A stretch of 64,000 nt of DNA. Origin: Nocardiopsis trehalosi NBRC 14201. Lineage in GTDB: Bacteria; Actinomycetota; Actinomycetes; Streptosporangiales; Streptosporangiaceae. Each line of letters begins with the position of its first letter. The first letter of the stretch is position 1. Where the stretch lies: contig NZ_BCRK01000001.1 in assembly GCF_001552555.1 (NCBI RefSeq), positions 1 to 64,000 on the forward strand. The letters run 5' to 3'. The position numbers were made by a program, and so were the translations under genes. Shown piece after piece: positions 8,445 to 15,115 of the stretch. The notes under the pieces were generated by a model. The model was not told the origin of the DNA. It saw only the letters and a list, made by a program, of their open reading frames with translations, and did no database searches.

Positions 8445-8864
8445 ATGGACACCGAAACGGCGGTCACCGCCGCCCGCACCGCCGACACCGCCGCGCTGAC
8501 GCAGGTCGTCGCGGCCCTGGAGCACTCCCAGCGCAACGAACTGCCGGAGGAGTTCATCGGCCTCTTCCGGCACGACGCGATCTGGACCACCGGCCACGGC
8601 CGGCGGCTCACCGGCCGCGACGAGATCGCCGCCTTCACCCGCGAGGTGCTGCCCGGCGCCATGGCGAACCGCACGGTCACCTACGAGGTGGTGGACGTCC
8701 TGTTCCTCCGCCCCGACGTCGCCGCCGTGCGCGCCCACGCCCAATACCGCACCCTCGACGGCGCCCCGGAGGGCAACCCGGGCAGCCCCCTGTACGTGAT
8801 GGCGAAGGAGGACGGCCGGTGGCTGCTCACCGCCTGCCAGAACACCGAGATCCTGCCCGCCTGA
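8445..8864 (+). CDS. SnoaL-like (SgcJ/EcaC type) NTF2-fold protein
   Basis: A 139-residue cone-shaped NTF2-fold protein: an N-terminal helix (ALTQVVAALEHSQ), LFRHDAIWTTGHGRRLTGRDEI, and strands ending in GRWLLTACQNTEI. This fold serves as an enzyme, immunity protein or small-molecule binder; the role here is unknown. An in-frame ATG at 8436 overlaps the -10 box, so transcription would begin after it. ATG 8445 lies 8 bases past the -10 and gives a leaderless mRNA, and is preferred. A second family member is at 53853. Confidence 0.8.
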   Translation: MDTETAVTAARTADTAALTQVVAALEHSQRNELPEEFIGLFRHDAIWTTGHGRRLTGRDEIAAFTREVLPGAMANRTVTYEVVDVLFLRPDVAAVRAHAQYRTLDGAPEGNPGSPLYVMAKEDGRWLLTACQNTEILPA

Positions 8865-8887
8865 CCGGGCGGGCGGCCCCGGGGGTC

Positions 8888-8896
8888 TGCTATCGT
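8888..8896 (+). promoter_or_regulatory. Extended -10 promoter of thrS leader
   Basis: TGC-TATCGT is an extended -10 element. Its last base is 8 bases before the ATG of the leader peptide, so transcription would start at or next to that ATG. Confidence 0.5.
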
Positions 8897-8903
8897 CTCC
8901 GCC

Positions 8904-8954
8904 ATGCAGCGTGCCGCCATGACGACGACGCCGGACCTCGTCCCGGCGCGCTGA
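8904..8954 (+). CDS. Threonine-codon leader peptide (attenuator) of thrS
   Basis: A 16-residue open frame, MQRAAMTTTPDLVPAR, ending in TGA. Residues 7-9 are three consecutive Thr codons (ACG ACG ACG, 8922-8930). It sits between a promoter-like extended -10 and a strong hairpin, in front of a threonyl-tRNA synthetase gene. The arrangement is that of ribosome-mediated attenuation: shortage of charged tRNA-Thr would stall the ribosome at these codons and change downstream RNA folding. A Thr run exactly here is unlikely by chance, but an alternative anti-terminator fold could not be drawn with confidence. Confidence 0.7.
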   Translation: MQRAAMTTTPDLVPAR

Positions 8955-8970
8955 CCTGTACCTGAAACGC

Positions 8971-9000
8971 GAAGCCCCGGGGCGGTTGCCCCGGGGCTTC
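8971..9000 (+). terminator. Attenuator hairpin in thrS leader
   Basis: GAAGCCCCGGGGC and GCCCCGGGGCTTC form a perfect 13-bp stem with a GGTT loop, starting 17 bases after the leader-peptide stop. No U-tract follows, as is usual in actinomycetes. Confidence 0.65.
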
Positions 9001-9005
9001 GCCGC

Positions 9006-9038
9006 GTGGTCTCCCGCCCCGTCCCGCGAGGAGACCAC
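9006..9038 (+). promoter_or_regulatory. Hairpin that sequesters the thrS ribosome-binding site
   Basis: GTGGTCTCC (9006-9014) pairs perfectly with GGAGACCAC (9030-9038), leaving a 15-base loop. The 3' arm contains the GGAG of the ribosome-binding site, two bases before the ATG at 9040. Folding would therefore repress translation, adding a second control layer to the terminator-like hairpin. Confidence 0.6.
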
Positions 9039-9039
9039 G

Positions 9040-10263
9040 ATGCCCGACCACCGCCGCCTCGGCCGCGACCTCGGCCTGTTCGACTCCGATCCGCTGATCG
9101 GCTCCGGGCTGCCCTTCTGGCTGCCCGACGGCGCCGCCGTGCGCCACGCCCTGGAGGAGTACGTCCGCGACGCCGAGCGCCGCGCCGGCTACCGCCACGT
9201 GTACACCCCCGTCCTCGGCAAACGGGAGCTGTACGAGATCTCCGGCCACTGGGACCACTACCGCGACGACATGTTCCCGCCCATGGACGTGAGCGGCGAG
9301 GAGATGGTGCTGCGCCCCAGCCTGTGCCCCCACCACGCCCTGGTCTACCGCTCCCGGGGCCGCAGCCACCGCGACCTGCCGCTGCGGGTGGCCGAACTCG
9401 GCGCCATGTTCCGGTCCGAGCCGTCGGGGGTGCTGGGCGGGCTGACCCGGGTGCGCGCCATCCAGCTCAACGACGCGCACATCTTCTGCACCCTGGACCA
9501 GGTGGCCGCCGAGGCGGGCGCCGCCCTGGACATGATCCGGGCCGCCTACGCCGATCTGGGCATCCGCCCCGCCCGCTACCGGCTCTCCCTGCCCGGACCG
9601 GGCGGCAAGTACGTCACCGGCCCCGGGATGTGGGAGCGCGCCTCGGCCCTGCTGACCGCCGTGCTCGACGACGCCGGGCTGGACTACGAGGCCGCCGGGG
9701 GCGAGGCCGCGTTCTACGGGCCCAAGATCGACGTCCAGGTCGCCGACGCCGCCGGGCGCGAGGCGACCCTGTCGACCGTGCAGGTCGACCTCCACCAGCC
9801 CGCGCGGTTCGACCTGCGCTACGTCGGCGCCGACGGCGCCCGGCACCGGCCGGTCATGGTGCACCGCAGCGTCATCGGCAGCGCGGAGCGGGCGGTCGCC
9901 CACCTGGTGGAGGTGCACGGCGGCGCCTTCCCCGCCTGGCTGGCCCCGCTGCAGGTGGCGGTGCTGCCGGTCACCGACGCGGAGATCCCGTGGGCCGACG
10001 AGGTCGTGCGCCGCGCCGCCGCCCTCGGACTGCGCGCCGAGGCGGCCGGCCCGGAGCGGGGCGGCCTCGGCGCCCGGGTGCGGGCCGCCCGGCTGGTCCC
10101 CTACCAGGTGGTCGTGGGCGCCCGCGAGGCGGCGGACGGCCGGGTGGCGCCGCGCCTGCGCGACGGGCGCCGTCTCGACCCGCTGCCCGCCGACGCGGCG
10201 CTGTCGCGCATCGCCGCCCGCGTCGCGGCGCGCGGCACCGCCCTGTGGGACGAGGCCGCGTAG
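9040..10263 (+). CDS. thrS: Threonyl-tRNA synthetase, short form without TGS and editing domains
   Basis: A 407-residue class II synthetase; normal bacterial ThrRS is about 640-690. It begins directly at catalytic motif 1 (GLPFWLPDGAAVRHALEEYVR region). Motif 2 reads LGAMFRSEPSGVLGG and motif 3 HRSVIGSAER. The three zinc ligands are present: Cys in SLCPHH, His in DAHIFCT and His in MVHRS. The anticodon-binding domain (WLAPLQVAVLPVTD onward) is complete. The N-terminal TGS domain and the Ser-tRNA editing domain are absent, so mischarged Ser-tRNA must be cleared elsewhere. It is probably a second ThrRS, induced when the main enzyme fails or is inhibited, as for borrelidin-class inhibitors (inference). 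Confidence 0.93.
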   Translation: MPDHRRLGRDLGLFDSDPLIGSGLPFWLPDGAAVRHALEEYVRDAERRAGYRHVYTPVLGKRELYEISGHWDHYRDDMFPPMDVSGEEMVLRPSLCPHHALVYRSRGRSHRDLPLRVAELGAMFRSEPSGVLGGLTRVRAIQLNDAHIFCTLDQVAAEAGAALDMIRAAYADLGIRPARYRLSLPGPGGKYVTGPGMWERASALLTAVLDDAGLDYEAAGGEAAFYGPKIDVQVADAAGREATLSTVQVDLHQPARFDLRYVGADGARHRPVMVHRSVIGSAERAVAHLVEVHGGAFPAWLAPLQVAVLPVTDAEIPWADEVVRRAAALGLRAEAAGPERGGLGARVRAARLVPYQVVVGAREAADGRVAPRLRDGRRLDPLPADAALSRIAARVAARGTALWDEAA

Positions 10264-10290
10264 CCGCGCGGCGGCCGGGCGCCGACGCGC

Positions 10291-11436
10291 TCACGATCGG
10301 GGCGGCCGCCGCACCCGGGCGGCCTCCCGGGTGAGGTGGTCGCGCTCCGGCACACTGGTGGCGGCGCGGGCGGCCTCGGCGTACAGGGCGGCGGCGCGGG
10401 CGCGGTCACCGGCCCGTTCGTGCAGGTAGGCCGCTGCCGCGGCGTAGCGGGGCAGGCCCGGGTCGACCTCGGCCAGCGCCGCCAGGCCGGCCGGGGCCCC
10501 GTCGGCCTCCCCGACCGCCACCGCGCGGTTGAGCCGCACCACCGGGCTGGCGGTGAGGGCCAGCAGTTCGTCGTACCACTCCACGATCTGCACCCAGTCG
10601 GTCGCGGCGGTGCTCGGGGCGTCCGCGTGCAGGGCGGCGATCGCGGCCTGCGCCTGGTACTCGCCCAGCCGGTCGCGGGCCAGCGCGCCCTGCAGGACGG
10701 CCACGCCCTCGGTGATCAGGGCGGTGTCCCAGCGGGACCGGTCCTGCTCGGCGAGCGGCACCAGGCGCCCGCCGGGACCGGTGCGCGACGCCCGGCGCGC
10801 GTGGTGCAGCAGCATCAGCGCGAGCAGGCCCGCGGCCTCGGGCTCGCCGGTCAGGGCGGCGAGCCGGCGGGCGAGCCGGATCGCCTCGGCCGCCAGGTCG
10901 ACGTCCCCGCCGTACCCCTCGTTGAAGACGAGGTAGAGCACCCGCAGGACCGTCGCCAGGCCACCGGGCCGGTCGAGCGGCAGCCCGGCGATCCGCCGCT
11001 TGGCCCGGCTGATCCGCTGCGCCATGGTCGCCTCGGGCACGAGGTGGGCCGCCGCGATCTGGCGCGTGGTCAGGCCGCCGACCGCGCGCAGCGTCAGGGC
11101 GACGGCCTGGTTCGGCGGTAGGGCGGGGTGCGCGCACAGGAAGTAGAGCCGCAGCGTGTCGTCCCGGGCCGGCACCGGGCCGGGCGCGGGCTCGGCCTCC
11201 ACGGCGAGCTCCCGCCCCCGGCGCGACGCCTCGGCGCGGGCGGCGTCGAGGAACCGGTGCCACGCGGCGGCGACCAGCCAGCCCTTCGGATCGCGCGGCG
11301 GGTCGTCCGGCCAGGTCCGCAGCGCCCGGATCAGGGCCTCCTGGACGGCGTCCTCGGCCGACGCGAAGTCGGCCCCGCGCCGGACGAGGACGCCGATCAC
11401 CGCGGGGACGAGGTCCCGCGGCAGCGAGGTGTTCAC
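10291..11436 (-). CDS. ECF sigma factor, ECF42 group
   Basis: A 381-residue sigma factor. Region 2 (FASAEDAVQEALIRALRTWP) and region 4 (TTRQIAAAHLVPEATMAQRISRAKRRI) are clear. They are followed by a 200-residue C-terminal extension (LNRAVAVGEADG, AAAAYLHERAGDRARAAALYAEA), typical of the ECF42/SigG-like group, which lacks an anti-sigma factor. Start GTG 11436 overlaps the stop of the upstream DGPF gene as GTGA, implying translational coupling. Family work on ECF42 shows the sigma and DGPF proteins are co-regulated, and the extension is needed for activity. Confidence 0.93.
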   Translation of the reverse strand: MNTSLPRDLVPAVIGVLVRRGADFASAEDAVQEALIRALRTWPDDPPRDPKGWLVAAAWHRFLDAARAEASRRGRELAVEAEPAPGPVPARDDTLRLYFLCAHPALPPNQAVALTLRAVGGLTTRQIAAAHLVPEATMAQRISRAKRRIAGLPLDRPGGLATVLRVLYLVFNEGYGGDVDLAAEAIRLARRLAALTGEPEAAGLLALMLLHHARRASRTGPGGRLVPLAEQDRSRWDTALITEGVAVLQGALARDRLGEYQAQAAIAALHADAPSTAATDWVQIVEWYDELLALTASPVVRLNRAVAVGEADGAPAGLAALAEVDPGLPRYAAAAAYLHERAGDRARAAALYAEAARAATSVPERDHLTREAARVRRPPRS

Positions 11437-11840
11437 TCGGTGGTCGAGGCCGACCCGGTGAGGAACGGGCGGACCTCCAGCCATTCGCGGATCGGCTCGC
11501 CGCCGGGGCCGGGGGCGGCCGACAGCTCCCCGGCGAGCTCGACCGCGCGGTCCCAGGAGTCGACGTCGATGATCATCCAGCCGGCGATGAGGTCCTTGGT
11601 CTCGGCGAACGGGCCGTCGGTCACCGGCGGGCGCCCCTCGCCGTCGGAGCGGACGAACGCGCCCCCGGGCGCCAGTGCCTGGGAGTCCACGTATTCGCCC
11701 GTCTCCTTGAGCCGGTCGGCGAAGTCGTTCATGTACCCCACGTGCGCGTCGACCTCCTCCGGCGTCCACCGGTCCATCGGCTCGTAGGCGGAGACGGGGT
11801 CCGGGCCACCCCGGTAGTGCTTGAGCAGCAGGTACTTCAT
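11433..11840 (-). CDS. YCII-related DGPF-domain protein, partner of ECF42
   Basis: A 135-residue ferredoxin-like protein beginning MKYLLLKHYRGG and containing the signature TDGPFAETKDLIAGWMIID. It ends with IREWLEVRPF, typical of the family. DGPF proteins are almost always encoded beside ECF42 sigma factors; their biochemical role is unknown. The ribosome site AGGAGG precedes ATG 11840. Its stop overlaps the sigma-factor GTG by four bases. A promoter matching the ECF42 consensus lies 47-73 bases upstream. Confidence 0.93.
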   Translation of the reverse strand: MKYLLLKHYRGGPDPVSAYEPMDRWTPEEVDAHVGYMNDFADRLKETGEYVDSQALAPGGAFVRSDGEGRPPVTDGPFAETKDLIAGWMIIDVDSWDRAVELAGELSAAPGPGGEPIREWLEVRPFLTGSASTTE

Positions 11841-11886
11841 GTCGGTCCTCCTTCGTCGCGGCCCTTTCGGCCACTCGTACCCCGGG

Positions 11887-11913
11887 GACGGAGCCCGCGC
11901 CGCGTTCTCGACA
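11887..11913 (-). promoter_or_regulatory. Predicted ECF42-dependent promoter
   Basis: Read on the minus strand, TGTCGA (11913-11908) and CGTC (11890-11887) are 17 bases apart. This fits the published ECF42 -35 and -10 consensus, and it sits just upstream of the DGPF-ECF42 operon, implying autoregulation. Confidence 0.6.
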
Positions 11914-12062
11914 CCGGAGGCGCGCCGATCCGGAAAAAAACCCGCCGACCGGTCCCCGGCCCCGTGCGGCGCCGCCGCACACCCGGGGCGGGCCCCGGCA
12001 CCGGCCCGCCGGCGGCCGGTAAACCGGTGGCGCCCCCGGCGCGGCCACACTAGCCTCGCCGC

Positions 12063-12944
12063 GTGATCCACGAGCATCCGCTGGCCTACCTGCTCGGCGT
12101 CGAGGGCGCCGCCCTGCTGCGCGCCTTCACCGGCGGGCACGACCGCGCGTTCGTCGACGCCCGCCTGGCCGAGGTCCGGCGGCTGCTCGACGACCCCGAT
12201 CTGGCGGACGCCGCCGTCGACGTCGACCGCGTCGACCCGGTCGCCGGCTACCGCTCCTGGGCGGCGACCTACGACACCGCCCCCAACACGGCGTTCGCCG
12301 ACACCCCCGTGGTCGACGCCGTCCTCGACACCCTCCCCGCCGGTACCGCCCTGGACGCCGCGTGCGGCACCGGGCGCCACACCGCCGGGCTGGTCGCGCG
12401 CGGCCACCGCACCATCGGCGTCGACGCCTCGCCCGACATGCTCGACCGGGCGCGGCGCCGCGTGCCGGAGGCCGACCTGCGCCGGGGCGACCTGCACCGG
12501 CTCCCGGTCGCCGACGCGGCCGCCGACCTGGTGGTGTGCGCGCTGGCGCTGACCCACGTCCCCGACCTCGCCCCCGTGTTCGCCGAGTTCGCCCGGGTGC
12601 TGCGCCCGGGCGGGCACCTGGTGCTGTCCGACGTCCACCCCGAGCGGGTGGCGCGCGGCTCGGCGCCGGCCGTCCGCGACGGCGCGGGCCGCCCGGCCCG
12701 GCTGCCCGCGCACCTGCACCGCACCGGCGACTACCTGCGCGCGGCGCTGCCGCTGGGGCTGCGCCCGCTGCGCTGCGAGGAGCCCGTCCCCCCGCCCGCC
12801 GCCCCCGCTGCGCCGGCCGCCGGCCCCGGCCCGTGGGACGCCTGGCCGTGGAGCCTGGCCGCCCTCGTCCCGGAGGCGGCGCGGGCGGCCGACCACGGCG
12901 TGCCCGCGATGCTCGTCTGGCAGTTCCGGCTGGCCGGGGCCTGA
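12063..12944 (+). CDS. Class I SAM-dependent methyltransferase
   Basis: A 293-residue methyltransferase with an N-terminal helical cap (residues 1-60). The Methyltransf_11 core contains motif I LDAACGTGRHT, then GVDASPDMLDRAR, LPVADAAADLVVCALALTHV and FARVLRPGGHLVLSD. The substrate is unknown. GTG 12063 lies 7 bases after the -10-like TAGCCT (12051-12056), so the mRNA is probably leaderless. A run of seven A bases at 11934-11940 is the only AT-rich patch in the gap to the DGPF gene. Confidence 0.88.
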   Translation: MIHEHPLAYLLGVEGAALLRAFTGGHDRAFVDARLAEVRRLLDDPDLADAAVDVDRVDPVAGYRSWAATYDTAPNTAFADTPVVDAVLDTLPAGTALDAACGTGRHTAGLVARGHRTIGVDASPDMLDRARRRVPEADLRRGDLHRLPVADAAADLVVCALALTHVPDLAPVFAEFARVLRPGGHLVLSDVHPERVARGSAPAVRDGAGRPARLPAHLHRTGDYLRAALPLGLRPLRCEEPVPPPAAPAAPAAGPGPWDAWPWSLAALVPEAARAADHGVPAMLVWQFRLAGA

Positions 12945-13108
12945 CGCTCGGAGCCTGGGGTCGAGGAGGATCGCTACAGGATCCAGCGGTTGAGCGGTGA
13001 CCTGGGCGACGGTTCGGTGACGGGGCTGGTCCGCCCTGTTCGCGGTGCCGACCGCGCGGCCGACCCGGGTCATCGAGGCGTGCACCGCCGGCCGCTGAAC
13101 CGCTGACC

Positions 13109-13139
13109 CGGGCGCCGTGCCGGGCCGGCACGGCGCCCG
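13109..13139. terminator. Hairpin terminator between methyltransferase and tetR
   Basis: CGGGCGCCGTGCC and GGCACGGCGCCCG pair perfectly (13 bp) with a 5-base loop, just beyond the stop of the convergent TetR gene. Nothing else was recognised between 12945 and 13108. Confidence 0.65.
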
Positions 13140-13141
13140 AG

Positions 13142-13750
13142 TCAGCCGTGCGGCGCCGTGGCCCGGATGCCGGTGAGCACCACACCCACCACGCGCTCGG
13201 CATCCGCGCGGGTGAACCGGCGCGTGCCCCGGTTGACGACGAGGTGCACCGGGCCGGAGATCATCTCGCCCAGGAACGCGCTGTCGACCGGGGGCAGTTC
13301 GCCCCGTTCGACGGCGGCGTCCACCCGCTCGCGCATGGCGGCTACGCGCCGGTCGAGGATCCGGGACAGCGCCTGGCGCACCGCGGTGCTCTGCCCGGCG
13401 GGCAGCAGCGCCTGTTCGAGCGTGCGGCCGAACGGCGTCTCCAGGCCGCCGGCGAGGGCCACCAGGAAGTCCACCAGGTCGCGGTGGATGTCGCCTGTGT
13501 CGGCGACCGAGGCGAGGTCCTCGGCGTAGCGCAGCATGGCCTCGACCACCAGGTCCTCGCGGTCGGGCCAGTTGCGGTAGACGCTCGTCTTGTGCACGCC
13601 GGCGGACTCGGCGACCTCCTCATAGCGGAAACCCGCGACGCCGTCGCGGGCCACCAGTTCGGCGGTCGCGGCGAGAATCCGCGCCCGCACCTGCGCGTTG
13701 CGGCCCCCGGGGCGGCGCGCGGGCGGCCGGTCGGCGGTTCTGTCGGTCAT
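13142..13750 (-). CDS. TetR-family repressor of the monooxygenase/efflux cassette
   Basis: A 202-residue TetR/AcrR regulator: RARILAATAELVARDG, then the helix-turn-helix FRYEEVAESAGVHKTSVYRNW, and a ligand domain ending in FTRADAERVVGVVLTG. The start at 13750 is preferred because AGGAGG (13767-13762) lies 11 bases upstream; a GTG at 13762 would overlap that site. It is divergent from the flavin monooxygenase, and a 27-bp operator-like palindrome lies between them. Confidence 0.9.
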   Translation of the reverse strand: MTDRTADRPPARRPGGRNAQVRARILAATAELVARDGVAGFRYEEVAESAGVHKTSVYRNWPDREDLVVEAMLRYAEDLASVADTGDIHRDLVDFLVALAGGLETPFGRTLEQALLPAGQSTAVRQALSRILDRRVAAMRERVDAAVERGELPPVDSAFLGEMISGPVHLVVNRGTRRFTRADAERVVGVVLTGIRATAPHG

Positions 13751-13837
13751 CGCCGCGCCCACCTCCTATTCCGTCGCTCGGGTGCCGATTGTGGCCAGGT
13801 CCGGCGTTGCGGTGCAAGCCGATGGTAAGTAGGCTCC

Positions 13838-13864
13838 ATAAAAGCAACTAAAAGTTGCTTTTAT
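13838..13864. promoter_or_regulatory. Perfect 27-bp TetR operator
   Basis: ATAAAAGCAACT-AAA-AGTTGCTTTTAT: two 12-bp arms pair without a mismatch. It lies in the divergent gap between tetR and the monooxygenase and is strikingly AT-rich for this genome, so it probably overlaps promoter elements as well. Confidence 0.75.
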
Positions 13865-13955
13865 CGGTCGGCCTCCGGTGGCGGCCTCGGGGGCCGTACC
13901 GCACCCCGGGGCCGCCCGGCCGTCTCCACCCCTCAGTCAGACCTGGAGCCCACAC

Positions 13956-15074
13956 GTGCACATCCTTGTATCCGGAGCCGGAATCGCGGGGCTCGCCTGC
14001 GCGATCCAGCTCGGCACCCGCGGCCACGACGTCACCGTGGTCGAGTACGGCCGCGGCCTGCGGCTTCGGGGCACACCCATCGACATCCGCGGCGACGCGA
14101 TCGCGACCGTGGACGGCATGGGGCTGCTGGCGCGGATCCGACGGCACCGGGTCGACATGTCGGAGCGCACCTGGTTCGTCGACAGCGCGGGCGAGCGGGT
14201 GGCCCCGCTCCCGCTGGCCCAGATCAACGACTCCGCCGACGACATCGAACTGCTCCGCGAGGACCTCGTGCGCGTCCTCGCCGACGCGCTTCCCGACACC
14301 GCGGCGATCCGCTTCGGCGACTCCATCGCGGCGCTGATCGACGGCGGGGCCGACGGCGTCGAGGTGCGCTTCGCGTCGGGCCGCACCGGGCGCTACGACC
14401 TGGTGGTCGGCGCCGACGGCCAGCACTCCGCGGTGCGCGGCCTGGTGTTCGGGCCTGAGGAGGAGTACACGCGGCACCTCGGCGCCTACTTCGCGCTCGC
14501 CGACCTCCCCGGTGAGGCGCGCGCCGAGGGCGCCAATGCGGTCTACAACGTCCCCGGCCGGATGGCGGGCGTCTTCCGGTACGGCGGCGGGGCCGTCGCC
14601 GTCTTCCAGTTCCGCTCGGACCCGGTCGACCACGACCACCGCGACCTGGACGCGCAGAAGCGGATCCTCCTCGACGCCTTCGCGGGCCACCGGTCGTGGC
14701 GGATCCCCGAACTGCTCGACGCGGCCCGCGCCGACCCCGGCCTCTACTTCGCCGCCGCGAGCCAGATCCACCTCCCCTCCTGGCACCGCGGCCGTGTCGT
14801 CCTCGTCGGCGACGCCGGCTACTGCCCGGCCTTCCTGTCCGGCCGGGGGACCTCACTGGCGCTCACCGGCGCCCGCTTCCTCGCCGAGGAACTCCACCGG
14901 AGCGGCGGCGACCACGCCGCCGCGCTCGCGCGGTACGAGGCCCGGCAGCGCCCCTACGCCGCCTCCGCCCAGAGCCGCGCCGACAGCGGCCGCGACCGCA
15001 TGCTTCCCCCCACCTGGGCCGCCATCGCCGCCCGCAACGCGGCGCTGCGGGCCGCCGCCGCCAAAGCACCGTGA
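13956..15074 (+). CDS. FAD-dependent monooxygenase (group A, TetX/PhzS-like)
   Basis: A 372-residue flavin hydroxylase. The FAD-binding GxGxxG is SGAGIAGLACA near residue 6, the DG motif is VVGADGQHSAVR, and the second FAD motif is VVLVGDAGYCPAFLSGRG. Enzymes of this class hydroxylate aromatic or polyketide compounds with NADPH and oxygen; some inactivate tetracyclines or rifamycins. It is followed 41 bases later by an MFS exporter and controlled by a divergent TetR, a layout typical of detoxification or resistance units. GTG 13956 follows CTGGAG. Substrate unproven. Confidence 0.88.
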   Translation: MHILVSGAGIAGLACAIQLGTRGHDVTVVEYGRGLRLRGTPIDIRGDAIATVDGMGLLARIRRHRVDMSERTWFVDSAGERVAPLPLAQINDSADDIELLREDLVRVLADALPDTAAIRFGDSIAALIDGGADGVEVRFASGRTGRYDLVVGADGQHSAVRGLVFGPEEEYTRHLGAYFALADLPGEARAEGANAVYNVPGRMAGVFRYGGGAVAVFQFRSDPVDHDHRDLDAQKRILLDAFAGHRSWRIPELLDAARADPGLYFAAASQIHLPSWHRGRVVLVGDAGYCPAFLSGRGTSLALTGARFLAEELHRSGGDHAAALARYEARQRPYAASAQSRADSGRDRMLPPTWAAIAARNAALRAAAAKAP

Positions 15075-15115
15075 ACCCGGCGCGCCGCGCCCCCACCCCC
15101 CATTGGAGGGACCGC

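Noticed and set aside
8880-9040. A T-box riboswitch in front of the ThrRS gene.
   Set aside because: No T-box consensus (GGUGGnACCGCG-like), specifier bulge or usual 200-300 base leader is present; the leader is short and contains a Thr-coding peptide instead.
12960-13090. Possible insertion-sequence remnant after the methyltransferase.
   Set aside because: Short frames on both strands have no transposase motif and no terminal repeats were found.
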